A stretch of 64,000 nucleotides of DNA from positions 5,766,001-5,830,000 of the forward strand of contig NZ_CP061379.1 in the NCBI RefSeq assembly GCF_015624505.1, in the 5' to 3' direction. Numbering within the stretch: position 1 is the stretch's first letter; every line of letters starts with the position of its first letter. The notes below the pieces were generated by a model. The model made no database searches and was not told the origin of the DNA. It was given only the letters and a program-made list of their open reading frames with translations. Positions 46,615 through 56,861 of the stretch are shown here, piece after piece. Source of the DNA: Bradyrhizobium commune. Lineage in GTDB: Bacteria > Pseudomonadota > Alphaproteobacteria > Rhizobiales > Xanthobacteraceae. A program made the translations under genes and the position numbers.

Positions 46615-47205
46615 TCACGCGCGCAGACGCAGCGCCTCGACCAGCGACTTGAACGCACGGGCATATTCCGCGCCCGCCCTTGCGATATCGGCGCGTCCGG
46701 CGCAGGCGACCGCGGCTTCCGTCACCGCGCCGAGCAATAGCCGCGCCAGCGGCTCGACCGGCTGCTTTGCAATGAGGCCGGCCTCCATCGCCACCGCGAG
46801 CGCGCGCGGCATTTTTCCGCCAAAATGCTGCGCGTCGATCTCGCGCCAGCGCTCCCAGCCGAGCACGGCGGGGCCGTCGCGCAGGATGATCTGGCCGGTC
46901 GGGCCCTTGGCGGTGGCGGCGAAATAATGCTGGGTGCCGGCGACCATCGCCGCCAGCACGTCCTTCTCGGCGCGCGCGGTGCGGTCGATCTCCGCGACGA
47001 GATCGCGCGAGACCAGGTCGAACACCGCTTCGAACACCGCCTCCTTGGTCTTGAAGTGATGATAGACCGCGCCCTTGGCGACGTGGGCTCCTTCCGCGAC
47101 CTCGTCCATGGTGGTCGCGGCAAAACCGCGGCTCCCGAACAGGCGGCGCGCCGCGTTAAGGATCGCCTCTGTTGTCGCCGCCCGCCGCTCCGCCTGTTTC
47201 GCCAT
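46615..47205 (-). CDS. TetR-family transcriptional regulator
   Basis: 196 residues from ATG 47205. HTH: RRAATTEAILNAARRLFGSRGFAATTMDEVAEGAHVAKGAVYHHFKTKEAVFEAVFD. The C-terminal domain is TetR_C-like. Two palindromes of TetR-operator type lie 300-330 bases upstream, over the promoter of the divergent SnoaL-like gene, which is the likely target. A repeat element lies between. Confidence 0.9.
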   Translation of the reverse strand: MAKQAERRAATTEAILNAARRLFGSRGFAATTMDEVAEGAHVAKGAVYHHFKTKEAVFEAVFDLVSRDLVAEIDRTARAEKDVLAAMVAGTQHYFAATAKGPTGQIILRDGPAVLGWERWREIDAQHFGGKMPRALAVAMEAGLIAKQPVEPLARLLLGAVTEAAVACAGRADIARAGAEYARAFKSLVEALRLRA

Positions 47206-47273
47206 ATGGCTCTCGTCTACAGCGCGATCAGTTGAAGGGGGAGCGAGTTCGGCCACGAGCGGCGCTCTTTCCG

Positions 47274-47422
47274 TTCCCTCCCCCCTTGTGGGGGAGGGTC
47301 AGGGAGGGGGGTGCCACACGGGGACTCTATCGATCGCACATCCGCTCGGTGCATCTTCAACAACTGGCACTCTTTGCTGGGCTACCCCTCTCCCTAGCCC
47401 TCCCCCACAAGGGGGGAGGGAA
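47274..47422. repeat. Inverted pair of palindromic repeats (CCCCTTGTGGGGGAGGG type)
   Basis: The left arm at about 47274-47311 contains CCCCTTGTGGGGGAGGGTCAG and the right arm at about 47384-47422 its near-complement with CCCTCCCCCACAAGGGG. It is of the same class as 3773-3922 and fills the space between the divergent TetR and SnoaL-like genes. Confidence 0.8.
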
Positions 47423-47493
47423 CGCACCTTCGTCGGCGCGTGAGCCGGGTCTAATCCTCACAGGCTCTAATCGAATTCGCACCTCGCGGCCAG

Positions 47494-47538
47494 TTGACTT
47501 TTCGACCATCGGTCGGTATTTACCGACTATCAGTCGGT
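47494..47538 (+). promoter_or_regulatory. Promoter with two overlapping TetR-type operators
   Basis: -35 TTGACT (47494-47499), 17-base spacer and -10 TATTTA (47517-47522). CGACC-ATC-GGTCG (47503-47515) lies in the spacer and ACCGACT-ATC-AGTCGGT (47522-47538) covers the start site. Both are palindromes around an ATC centre and share the GGTCG/AGTCGGT core. The layout is a clear repression switch. Confidence 0.8.
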
Positions 47539-47557
47539 TTTAAGTGGGAGGTGCACC

Positions 47558-47923
47558 ATGCCGAGCCGTGACATTGTCGAAGCGTTTGTAAAGCGGCTGG
47601 AGGACGGGGATTTCGTCGGCGCGATCGAGCAGTTCTATACGATGGATGCTGCCACCTACGAGAACAACGCCGCGCCGACGGTCGGGCGGGACAGACTGGC
47701 AGCGAAGGAGCGCGGCGTGCTGGCTGCCTTCAAGGAGGTCAAGGCCGTCCGTGTCGGGCCGAGCATGATCGAGGGCGATCATGTCGCGACACGCTGGACA
47801 TTCAGCTTCACCAACGCGGAAGGCACGACGCGGATTCTGGATGAGATCGCGTGGCAGACCTGGCGGGGGGACGAGCTGATCGAGGAGCGGTTCTACTACG
47901 ACCCGAAGCAGCTGGGGCGGTGA
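47558..47923 (+). CDS. SnoaL/NTF2-like protein
   Basis: 121 residues with GGGAGGTG before the ATG. SRDIVEAFVKRLEDGDFVGAIEQFYTMDAATYEN and the closing IAWQTWRGDELIEERFYYDP match the SnoaL-like polyketide-cyclase/NTF2 fold. No signal peptide. Members bind hydrophobic ligands or act as cyclases and isomerases; the substrate is unknown. A tight TetR-controlled promoter suggests induction by a toxic or signalling compound. Confidence 0.85.
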   Translation: MPSRDIVEAFVKRLEDGDFVGAIEQFYTMDAATYENNAAPTVGRDRLAAKERGVLAAFKEVKAVRVGPSMIEGDHVATRWTFSFTNAEGTTRILDEIAWQTWRGDELIEERFYYDPKQLGR

Positions 47924-48018
47924 CCTCCGCAGACGTCAGGATGTCCCGGCGCAATCCCGAATAGACGCAGAGGCAAAAGTTGGCCCGCAATTGCCTGCGG
48001 GCCAACTCTCCGCAACCA

Positions 48019-48831
48019 TCAGACGACGCCGGTAGCGCGCGATCCGATGCCGTAACGCGGTGCCGGCTTCGCATTGCGAAACTTCGGCGATATCTCCCGG
48101 CGATCTGCTTCCCAGCGCGTCCACAATTGCGCGTCATGCAGACCCGGAATGGTCACGAGCTCACCGGCGTCGAGGCCGGCCAGCGCCGCGTCGACGCAGT
48201 CTTCCGCAGACATGGTGATCTCGGACGTCTTCTGCGGCGGGTAGCCGGCGACGTCCCAGAACTCGGTCGCGGTCGCGCCGGGCAGCACCGTCTGCACGCG
48301 CACACCCTTGTCAGCCAAATCCTTTTGCAGCGAATGACCGAAGCTCAGCACATAGGATTTCGATGCGCTGTAGACGCCGTTCAGCGCCTCGACCGCGATG
48401 CCGACCACCGAGGAGATGTTGACGATCGTCCCGGCGCCACGGGCCACGAAGGCCGGCGCAGCCGCATAGGTGAGACGGGTGAGTGCGGTGACGTTCAGAT
48501 CGATCATCGCCTCCATCGTGTCGACGTCGGCCTGAAGGATCGACGCGACGGAGCCGACGCCCGCATTGTTGACGAGCATGGTGATGGCTGGATTGTCGCG
48601 CAGCACCGCCTCGACCTTCGCAAGGCCGGCCTTCTCATTCAGATCGGCGGACAACACCGCGACATCGCGACCGGTCTCGCCGCGAAGCTTGTCGGCGACC
48701 GCAGTCAGCCGCTGCTGGTTGCGCGCGACCAGGATGAGGTCGCAGCCGCGTTTGGCGAGACGATCGGCGTAGACCGCGCCGATGCCGGACGATGCCCCGG
48801 TGATCAGGGCGGTGCCTTTGGGAGTGGTCAT
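48019..48831 (-). CDS. Short-chain dehydrogenase/reductase
   Basis: 270 residues. GTALITGASSGIGAVYADRLAKRG is the cofactor motif, LVNNAGVGS the NNAG motif, and VNISSVVG plus YSASKSYVLSF give the catalytic Ser, Tyr and Lys. It is a classical SDR of unknown substrate. It is divergent from a GlxA-type regulator, which is the likely controller. The arginine in VARNQQ after the second strand suggests NADP preference. Confidence 0.9.
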   Translation of the reverse strand: MTTPKGTALITGASSGIGAVYADRLAKRGCDLILVARNQQRLTAVADKLRGETGRDVAVLSADLNEKAGLAKVEAVLRDNPAITMLVNNAGVGSVASILQADVDTMEAMIDLNVTALTRLTYAAAPAFVARGAGTIVNISSVVGIAVEALNGVYSASKSYVLSFGHSLQKDLADKGVRVQTVLPGATATEFWDVAGYPPQKTSEITMSAEDCVDAALAGLDAGELVTIPGLHDAQLWTRWEADRREISPKFRNAKPAPRYGIGSRATGVV

Positions 48832-48905
48832 GGGTGTCTTCCTTTCATCGTCGCTCGGGATCGAGCGCTTGGAAGGACAAATACGGTTGAATCCTCACGT
48901 CTCAA

Positions 48906-48935
48906 ATGTCATATAAACGGCGATTTAGGACATTA
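48906..48935. promoter_or_regulatory. Inverted repeat between SDR and GlxA-type regulator
   Basis: AATGTC (48906-48911) and GACATT (48930-48935) form an inverted repeat 18 bases apart in an AT-rich stretch. It is the best candidate operator for the AraC-type protein. Evidence is limited to symmetry and position. Confidence 0.4.
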
Positions 48936-48959
48936 AGTTGGAACATCGAGGCATCCGCC

Positions 48960-49928
48960 ATGCGCGACATCGCGTTCGTTGTGTACCCCGGCTATTCCGT
49001 GATGGCGCTGGCCGTCGTTACGGCGTTCGAGGTCGCCAACATTCTGGCTGACGAGCCGCTCTACGACCTCCACTTCGTCTCGGAGCGAGGGGGCAAGGTC
49101 AAAACCTCCGCCGGCATGATGCTCGACAGCGAGCCCTTTACCGACAAACCATTCGACACGCTCGTGATTGGCGGAGCGACGACCCTCGTCCCGTTGTCGC
49201 CCGAGTTGATCGCCTTTACGAAAGACGCACCCAAGCGGCACCGCCGCATCGCCGCGGTCTGCACCGGAGCTTTCGTGCTGGCAGAAGCCGGCCTGCTCAA
49301 CGGACGACGCGCCACCACGCACTGGATGCACGCGCGGGACATGCAGCGCCAATTCCCCGACGTGAAGATGGATGAAGACCGCATCTTCATCAATGACGGG
49401 CCGATCTGGACGTCGGCGGGAATGACGGCCGGCATCGATCTCGGCCTGGCTTTGATCGAGAACGACCTTGGGCCGGAGCTGGCAAAATCCGTCGCCCGCA
49501 AGCTCGTGGTCTATCATCGGCGCGGCGGCGGACAGTCGCAGTTTTCGGCGTTGCTCGAGCTGTCGCCCAAGTCGGATCGCATTCAAACGGCGCTCGCCTA
49601 TGCGCGGGACAATCTGCACAAGCCCCTGACCGTGCCCGAGCTCGCCGATGCGGCGCATCTCAGCCCGCGGCAGTTTAGCCGGGCATTCCACGCCGAAACC
49701 GGTCAGTCGCCGGCCAAGGCGATCGAAAATCTGAGGGTCGAGGCCGCACGCAATCTCATGGAGCAGAGCCGTCACTCGATCGACATCGTCGCGCGCCAGA
49801 CCGGCTTCAGCGACCGCGACCACATGCGCCGCGCCTTCCTGAGGGCCTTCGGGCAGCCGCCACAGGTGCTGCGCCGTCACGCGCGGCTGGAAGCGATCGA
49901 TGATCCGCGGCCTGCCGATAACAGATAG
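48960..49928 (+). CDS. GlxA-family transcriptional regulator (DJ-1/PfpI plus AraC HTH)
   Basis: 322 residues from ATG 48960 (an in-frame ATG at 48906 lies inside the inverted repeat). Residues 1-185 form a DJ-1/PfpI amidotransferase-like domain with a Cys in the elbow AAVCTGAFVLAEAG. Residues 215-320 are an AraC double HTH (LTVPELADAAHLSPRQFSRAFHAETGQSPAKAIENLR; IDIVARQTGFSDRDHMRRAF). Such regulators sense small nitrogenous or quaternary compounds. Likely regulates the divergent SDR. Confidence 0.9.
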   Translation: MRDIAFVVYPGYSVMALAVVTAFEVANILADEPLYDLHFVSERGGKVKTSAGMMLDSEPFTDKPFDTLVIGGATTLVPLSPELIAFTKDAPKRHRRIAAVCTGAFVLAEAGLLNGRRATTHWMHARDMQRQFPDVKMDEDRIFINDGPIWTSAGMTAGIDLGLALIENDLGPELAKSVARKLVVYHRRGGGQSQFSALLELSPKSDRIQTALAYARDNLHKPLTVPELADAAHLSPRQFSRAFHAETGQSPAKAIENLRVEAARNLMEQSRHSIDIVARQTGFSDRDHMRRAFLRAFGQPPQVLRRHARLEAIDDPRPADNR

Positions 49929-49987
49929 CACACCAGGACTCGTGCAACAGGCCTGCCGTTACAGCCGTAACGCGGGGCGCCGCATTT

Positions 49988-50048
49988 GTATCGATTTGTT
50001 ATCGATACTCCGGCTTGAACACGCAGAAGTGGTCACGGCGGCCGTGAC
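49988..50048. promoter_or_regulatory. Two palindromes upstream of the GGDEF-EAL gene
   Basis: GTATCGAT-TTGTT-ATCGATAC (49988-50008) is a perfect 8-base inverted repeat. GTCACGG-CGG-CCGTGAC (50032-50048) is a perfect 7-base one. They lie between the GlxA-type gene and the GGDEF-EAL start and could be operators or a joint terminator (no T-run). Confidence 0.5.
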
Positions 50049-50139
50049 GAACGGGGATAATTCATAGTTCGTCAAAGGTTTGCGGCGAATTCTCCCGATT
50101 GAGCCGAAACCAACGGCCCATGCTGCTGCAGGCTCTGGA

Positions 50140-52101
50140 ATGCGGACTCAATCGACCACCATTTTCGCGCGGCTGTTTGCCGGCGATCTGTCCGTCTTCG
50201 GCGGTCCTGCAACCGACGAGGCGATTGCCGGTCATATCCGCGCCGAACAGATGTCGCTGGTGCTCGGCTATTCCGTCGGCATCATGCTGGCGAACGCCTG
50301 CAACGCCGCCGTGCTCGTGGTGGCGCTGCGGCACTCGCCGGACTGGACATTCGCGCTGGGCTGGGCCGTCGTCGTGGCCGGTGCGGCCATCACCTTCGGC
50401 CTGCAATCGCATGCCGCGCGGCGCATCACCAAGCCACAATTCGTCTCGCGCCGGGCCATGCACCGGCTGGTGCGCAACGCATCCATGCTCGGGGCCGCCT
50501 GGGGCATCGTGCCGGTCGCCTTCTTCGCGAATGCCTCCGCCGGCGGACAACTTGTCATCACCTGCCTCTGCTCCGGCATGCTGGCCGGCGGCGCACTGGC
50601 CTTTGCCACCATCCCGATCGCGGCCATCGCGTTCACGACGCCCATCTTCATCGGCATCGCGATCTGTCTCAGCCGCGACGGCGACCCGGCCTATGTGCTG
50701 ATGGCCGTGCTGGTGGTGGTCTACGGCACCGTTCTGCTGCGCGCCGTGTTCGTCAATTCGTTCGCGTTTGCCCGGCGCGTGATCCGGCAGATCGAGGCCG
50801 AGCGCACGGTGCGGCAGGATCCGCTCACGCACCTGCCCAACCGCTTCGCCTTCAACGAGACGCTCGATGGCGCGCTCAAGCGCCTGGCGCTGTCCGGCGA
50901 GGAATTCGCCGTGCTGCTGCTCGATCTCGATCGCTTCAAGGAGGTCAACGACCGCTTCGGCCATCCCGCCGGCGACGAATTCCTGGTCCAGGTCGCGAAC
51001 CGCCTGCAACGCTGCACCCGCGCGGCCGAGCATGTCGCGCGCATCGGCGGCGACGAGTTCGCGCTGGTGATGGCCAATCTGGCCCGCCCCGAAGATGCGC
51101 TCGACATCGCCGAGCGCTTTGTCGCGTCCTTTACCGAGCCGTTCCTGATCGAGGGCTGCGAGATCGTCGGCGCAACCAGCGTCGGCATCGTGCTGGCGCC
51201 GCGCGACGGCACCACGCCGCTCGACATCATGAAGAACGCCGACGCCGCGCTCTACCGCGCCAAGAAGGCGGGACCCGGCACGGTCTGCTTCTTCGAGGAG
51301 GCCGACGACAAGGCCTCGCGCGACCGCAAGGCGCTGCAAGCGGACCTCGCCGGCGCCGTCGCGCGCGACGAGCTGTTCCTGGTGTTCCAGCCGTTCCTCG
51401 ATCTCGACGACAACCGCATCACCGGCTTCGAGGCGCTGTTGCGCTGGCAGCATCCGTCGCGCGGCCTGGTGCCGCCGAGCGAGTTCATTCCGATCGCCGA
51501 GGAGACCGGCCTGATCCACGAGATCGGCGAATGGGTGATCCGCCGCGCCTGCGCGACGCTTGCCCATTGGCCGGAAGACATCCGGGTCGCCGTGAATTTT
51601 TCGGCCGCGCAGTTTCACAGTGCCGGCATCCTCCAGACCATCGTGCAGGCGCTCGCCGACGCCAAGGTCGCCCCGCACCGGCTCGAGATCGAAATCACGG
51701 AATCGATGCTGCTGTCGAAATACGGCTCCGCCGCCTCGATCCTGAATGCGCTGCTGCAGCTCGGCGCCACGGTGGCGCTCGACGATTTCGGCACCGGCTT
51801 CTCGTCGCTGACGTACTTGCGCAAGCTGCCGTTCAGCCGCATCAAGATCGACCAGTCCTTCATCCGCGACATGCTGGTGCAGCCCGACTGCGCCGCGATC
51901 GTGAAGTCGGTGATCTCGCTCGCGCGGGACTTGCAAATCGGCGTGGTCGCCGAAGGCGTCGAGACCGCCGACCAGCTCGAATATCTGCGGCAGTTCAGTT
52001 GCGATGAGGTGCAGGGCTATCTGATCGGCCGGCCGGTATCGGCGGTGGACGTTCTGGCGCTGCTCGAGACGAGGAAGTTTCGGGCGATTTACGCGGCCTA
52101 G
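50140..52101 (+). CDS. Membrane GGDEF-EAL c-di-GMP protein
   Basis: 653 residues from ATG 50140 (TTG 50080 is an alternative). About six hydrophobic helices in the first 190 residues form a membrane sensor. The GGDEF domain has ARIGGDEFALVM with a degenerate I-site (RAAE instead of RxxD), so product inhibition is likely lost. The EAL domain has GFEALLRWQHP, ALDDFGTGFSSL and IKIDQSFI, with the Mg and catalytic residues of a working phosphodiesterase. Net activity is probably breakdown of c-di-GMP, but both could operate. Convergent with the ferredoxin-reductase gene 6 bases on. Confidence 0.9.
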   Translation: MRTQSTTIFARLFAGDLSVFGGPATDEAIAGHIRAEQMSLVLGYSVGIMLANACNAAVLVVALRHSPDWTFALGWAVVVAGAAITFGLQSHAARRITKPQFVSRRAMHRLVRNASMLGAAWGIVPVAFFANASAGGQLVITCLCSGMLAGGALAFATIPIAAIAFTTPIFIGIAICLSRDGDPAYVLMAVLVVVYGTVLLRAVFVNSFAFARRVIRQIEAERTVRQDPLTHLPNRFAFNETLDGALKRLALSGEEFAVLLLDLDRFKEVNDRFGHPAGDEFLVQVANRLQRCTRAAEHVARIGGDEFALVMANLARPEDALDIAERFVASFTEPFLIEGCEIVGATSVGIVLAPRDGTTPLDIMKNADAALYRAKKAGPGTVCFFEEADDKASRDRKALQADLAGAVARDELFLVFQPFLDLDDNRITGFEALLRWQHPSRGLVPPSEFIPIAEETGLIHEIGEWVIRRACATLAHWPEDIRVAVNFSAAQFHSAGILQTIVQALADAKVAPHRLEIEITESMLLSKYGSAASILNALLQLGATVALDDFGTGFSSLTYLRKLPFSRIKIDQSFIRDMLVQPDCAAIVKSVISLARDLQIGVVAEGVETADQLEYLRQFSCDEVQGYLIGRPVSAVDVLALLETRKFRAIYAA

Positions 52102-52107
52102 GCGCCC

Positions 52108-53088
52108 TCAGATCGCATCCGCCCGCAGCAGCGTGTCCACCGTGATCGTGCCCCGCGCGCGAGAGACGCAGGCGCAGATCTTCGCGTTGCTTTGCTTCTG
52201 ATGATCGCTGAAGAAGACGTCGCGATGATCGATCTCGCCGTCGACGGCGACGACGTCGATGGCGCAGAGGCCGCATTCGCCGCGCTTGCAGTCGTACATC
52301 ACCTCGTGGCCGCTGGCGTTGAGCACGTCCAGCATCGAGCGCTCGCGCGGGATCTCGAGCTCGACATCGGAGCCCTTCAGGCGGACGCGAAACGTCTCGG
52401 TCGGCAGCGTGCCGCTGGAGCCGAAGGTCTCGTAGCGGAGATCGGGAAGCGGGTGGCCGGCGCCAATCCAGGCGTGGCGGGCGGCATCGAGCATCCGCAT
52501 CGGGCCGCAGAACAGCGCGAGCGCGGCTTTCGGCAATGAGGCGAACAGCGCGTCGAGATCGAGCCGCCGGCCTTCGTCGCTGGCATGGACCACCAGGCGG
52601 TCACCAAGCATCGCGGCGAGATCGTCGAGATAGGCGGCCTCGCTCCGCGAACGCACGGCATAGTGCAGCGTGATATTTGCCCCGCGCCGCGCCAGCGCCT
52701 GCGCGGCCCCGAAAATCGGCGTGATGCCGATGCCGCCGGCAACCAGGCAATAGGTTTCGCGCGTCCAGTCGACGGCGAGGAGCGACGACGGTTGCGTGAT
52801 GTCGAGCCGCGCGCCGGGCGCGAGCTGCCACATGTAGCGCGAGCCGCCGCGGGAATCCTCAGCGCGGCGCACTGCGATCCGCAAGCCGCGCGGCGAGGCC
52901 TCGCCGACCAGCGAATAGGAGCGCGTCTCCGGCTGGCCATCGATGGGGACGCTGACATTGATGTGGCTGCCGACCGGATAGGCGGCGCCGTCGAACTGAT
53001 CGGGCCTAATCAGGAATTCGCGGATGCCGGGGGCGAGGTCGCGGGTCGCGACGAGCGTGGCCGGAGTCCAGGTTTCGATGAAGCGCAT
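52108..53088 (-). CDS. vanB: PDR/VanB-type oxidoreductase (FMN, NAD, 2Fe-2S ferredoxin domain)
   Basis: 326 residues from ATG 53088. It has a flavin domain (RSYSLVGEA), an NAD domain (CLVAGGIGITPIFGAAQ) and a C-terminal plant-type 2Fe-2S domain with YDCKRGECGLCAIDV and a fourth cysteine in AKICACVSRA. The family delivers electrons from NADH to Rieske oxygenases such as vanillate O-demethylase. It is the last gene of an operon whose first gene encodes the oxygenase. Confidence 0.9.
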   Translation of the reverse strand: MRFIETWTPATLVATRDLAPGIREFLIRPDQFDGAAYPVGSHINVSVPIDGQPETRSYSLVGEASPRGLRIAVRRAEDSRGGSRYMWQLAPGARLDITQPSSLLAVDWTRETYCLVAGGIGITPIFGAAQALARRGANITLHYAVRSRSEAAYLDDLAAMLGDRLVVHASDEGRRLDLDALFASLPKAALALFCGPMRMLDAARHAWIGAGHPLPDLRYETFGSSGTLPTETFRVRLKGSDVELEIPRERSMLDVLNASGHEVMYDCKRGECGLCAIDVVAVDGEIDHRDVFFSDHQKQSNAKICACVSRARGTITVDTLLRADAI

Positions 53089-53099
53089 GGTGACTGCCC

Positions 53100-53852
53100 T
53101 CAATCGGTTGCGGTCTTGATCAGCGCAAGCGCCGGCAAGAGGTCGAGATGGGTGCGGTTGCGCAGCGCCAGCCGCAAGTTTCGTACGGCGAGCCGTGCGT
53201 GCTCGCGCATCACGGCCTCGGCGCGGGCGCCCTCGCGGTTCTCGATCGCGTCGATCACGACACGGTGGTGTTCCTGCCCGATGATCAAGATCTGCTGCGC
53301 CTCCGGCAATGCTGACTGCGCCATCACAAAACCGCTCGGGGATGCGAACGGCAGCGCCGAGGCGCGATCGATCTGCCGGATCAGCGGCGGGCTGCGCGAC
53401 AATTCGGTGAGCAGCGCGTGGAAGCGCGCGTTCAGCGTGACGTAGGACGAGAAGGCATCGACCGAGATCGGCACCTGGCGCAGCAATTCGTCGATCGCGG
53501 CAAGGCATTCCTTCAGCGGCTCGAGCTCACGCGCGGAGACGCCGCGCTCGGCGGCGAAGCGTGCGGCGAGGCCTTCCAGCGTGCCGCGCAGCTCGATGGA
53601 ATCGGAGATGTCGCGCTCAGAGAACGCTTTCACCATGAAGCCGCCGGAGGGGATCGCCTCCAACAGCCCCTCTTCCTCCAGCCGCACCAGCGCCATGCGC
53701 ACCGGGGTGCGCGAGGCGCCGGTGGTCTCGACCGCCTGGAGCTCGGAGATGCGTTCGCCGGGGCGCAAAGATCCCGCCAGGATCTGGTCGCGCAGCGCGA
53801 GCTGCGCCTTCACCGTCTGCGAGACGGAGCGGTCGACCTCGCGCTCGGCCAT
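53100..53852 (-). CDS. GntR-family (FadR/VanR type) regulator
   Basis: 250 residues. The wHTH reads LRDQILAGSLRPGERISELQAVETTGASRTPVRMALVRLEEEGLLEAIPSGGFMVKAF, then an FCD domain (SIELRGTLEGLAARFAAERG) that usually binds a carboxylated ligand with a metal. It lies between the oxygenase (3-base gap) and reductase (11-base gap) genes, so it is part of the operon and probably represses it. Vanillate or a related aromatic acid is the likely inducer. Confidence 0.9.
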   Translation of the reverse strand: MAEREVDRSVSQTVKAQLALRDQILAGSLRPGERISELQAVETTGASRTPVRMALVRLEEEGLLEAIPSGGFMVKAFSERDISDSIELRGTLEGLAARFAAERGVSARELEPLKECLAAIDELLRQVPISVDAFSSYVTLNARFHALLTELSRSPPLIRQIDRASALPFASPSGFVMAQSALPEAQQILIIGQEHHRVVIDAIENREGARAEAVMREHARLAVRNLRLALRNRTHLDLLPALALIKTATD

Positions 53853-53855
53853 GCC

Positions 53856-54905
53856 CTACTCCGCGGCCTGGAGATGCTGAGGGGTGTTTTCCTTCGCGAC
53901 CAGCTTGTCGATCAGCTTGCGCGTCCACATCGCGCCGGCGTCGATATTGAGGTTGTAGAAGACGCGATCCGGATTCTCGTCCATCGCGCGCTGCTGCGCC
54001 TCGAGGATCAGCTCGTCTTCGTGGAAGATGCCGGAGACGCCTTCGCGGATCTCGGTGGTGATGCGCTGCTCGCCGAGCTGATAATTGCGGACGAAGGCCC
54101 AGAAATAGTGGCAGGTCTTCTCGGTCTCCGGCGTGACGGTGTTGAGCACAAAGCCGTTGACGCCCTGCGAGCGGTCGCCTTCTGGCGCGCCGGTGCCGGC
54201 CGGCGCGACGCCGACGTCGATGGCAATGGTGCACGGCGCCTCGAAGCGGATGATCTGCCAGCGGTCGACCAGGCCGGACTTGCCGAGTTGCTTGGCCCAG
54301 AACGGCGGCGCCTCGATGCCGTGCATCCAGCGCGTCACCGTCACCGTCTTCTCGCCATGGGTGACGTCGAACGGCGCCTCGGCGACCGCGTCATTGCCGA
54401 TGGAGGAGCCATGCACGAAGGTCTCGTGGGTGAGGTCCATGAGATTGTCGAGCACGAGGCGGTAGTCGCAATTGACGCGGATGGTCTTGCCGTCGCCGGC
54501 CCAGGCCGGGTCGTGGTTCCAGTGCATGTCGGGGACCAGGGCGGGATCGGCGAGTGCCGGATCGCCCATCCAGAGCCAGATGTAGCGGTGACGCTCGACC
54601 ACGGGATAGGCGCGCACGCAGGCCGACGGGTTGATGGTCTCCTGCGAGGGCATGAAAGTGCAGCGCCCCTGCGCGTTGTATTTGAGGCCGTGATAGCCGC
54701 AGACGACGGTGTCGCCTTCGAGCCGGCCCTTGGACAGCGGCACCAGGCGGTGCCAGCAGGCGTCCTCCAGCGCGGTCACCGCGCCATCGGCCTTGCGGTA
54801 CATCACGACACGCTTGCCGCAGATCGTGCGCGGCAGCAGCGCCGCCTTCACGTCGGCGTCCCAGGCGGCGGCGTACCAGGCGTTCATGGGGAATGGTTTT
54901 GTCAC
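53856..54905 (-). CDS. vanA: Rieske non-heme iron oxygenase, vanillate O-demethylase type
   Basis: 349 residues from GTG 54905 (GGGAG upstream); ATG 54887 (MNAWYAAAW) is an alternative. The Rieske cluster uses CWH (50-52) and CGYH (69-72). The mononuclear iron site is in LDNLMDLTHETFVHG (two His and an Asp). VanA-type enzymes remove a methyl group from methoxyl aromatics such as vanillate to give protocatechuate plus formaldehyde. The VanA-GntR-VanB operon and TGTATACA operators fit this role; exact substrate is inferred. Confidence 0.9.
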   Translation of the reverse strand: MTKPFPMNAWYAAAWDADVKAALLPRTICGKRVVMYRKADGAVTALEDACWHRLVPLSKGRLEGDTVVCGYHGLKYNAQGRCTFMPSQETINPSACVRAYPVVERHRYIWLWMGDPALADPALVPDMHWNHDPAWAGDGKTIRVNCDYRLVLDNLMDLTHETFVHGSSIGNDAVAEAPFDVTHGEKTVTVTRWMHGIEAPPFWAKQLGKSGLVDRWQIIRFEAPCTIAIDVGVAPAGTGAPEGDRSQGVNGFVLNTVTPETEKTCHYFWAFVRNYQLGEQRITTEIREGVSGIFHEDELILEAQQRAMDENPDRVFYNLNIDAGAMWTRKLIDKLVAKENTPQHLQAAE

Positions 54906-54922
54906 CGGCGATCTCCCAGGGT

Positions 54923-54944
54923 TTATGTATGCGTTATGTATACA
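54923..54944. promoter_or_regulatory. Direct repeats plus TGTATACA operator before vanA
   Basis: TTATGTAT occurs at 54923-54930 and again at 54934-54941, 11 bases (one helical turn) apart. The second merges into the palindrome TGTATACA (54937-54944). GntR/FadR-type proteins bind such TATAC-centred palindromes. The site lies just upstream of the vanA start and close to the transcript start. Confidence 0.75.
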
Positions 54945-55009
54945 ATAGCTGGGAGATAGAATCGTTCAAGGCTAACTTTGGCGTATCAAAATACCTCTAT
55001 CTAGTTTGC

Positions 55010-55017
55010 TGTATACA
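55010..55017. promoter_or_regulatory. Second TGTATACA operator
   Basis: TGTATACA at 55010-55017, 73 bases from the first copy, lies between vanA and the pgm stop in an AT-rich stretch (54961-55020). It probably serves the same GntR protein, allowing cooperative binding or looping. Confidence 0.65.
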
Positions 55018-55063
55018 TATGTAACGTTAGTATGGAAGGGGGCGGGGCGGCCCGCCTCGGACC

Positions 55064-56710
<1,647 letters not shown>

Positions 56711-56861
56711 TGGGAATATCCTCGTCCTGTCGAGATTGCAGGCCAGCATAGCATCGGCCGGGCCCCCGCCAAGGCCACAACACGCGCGAGGGGGATGGTG
56801 TTCCTTGCCGTAGCGTTGATCGTGCTATGATCCGCACCATCACGGCCTTTCGAATCGTCCC

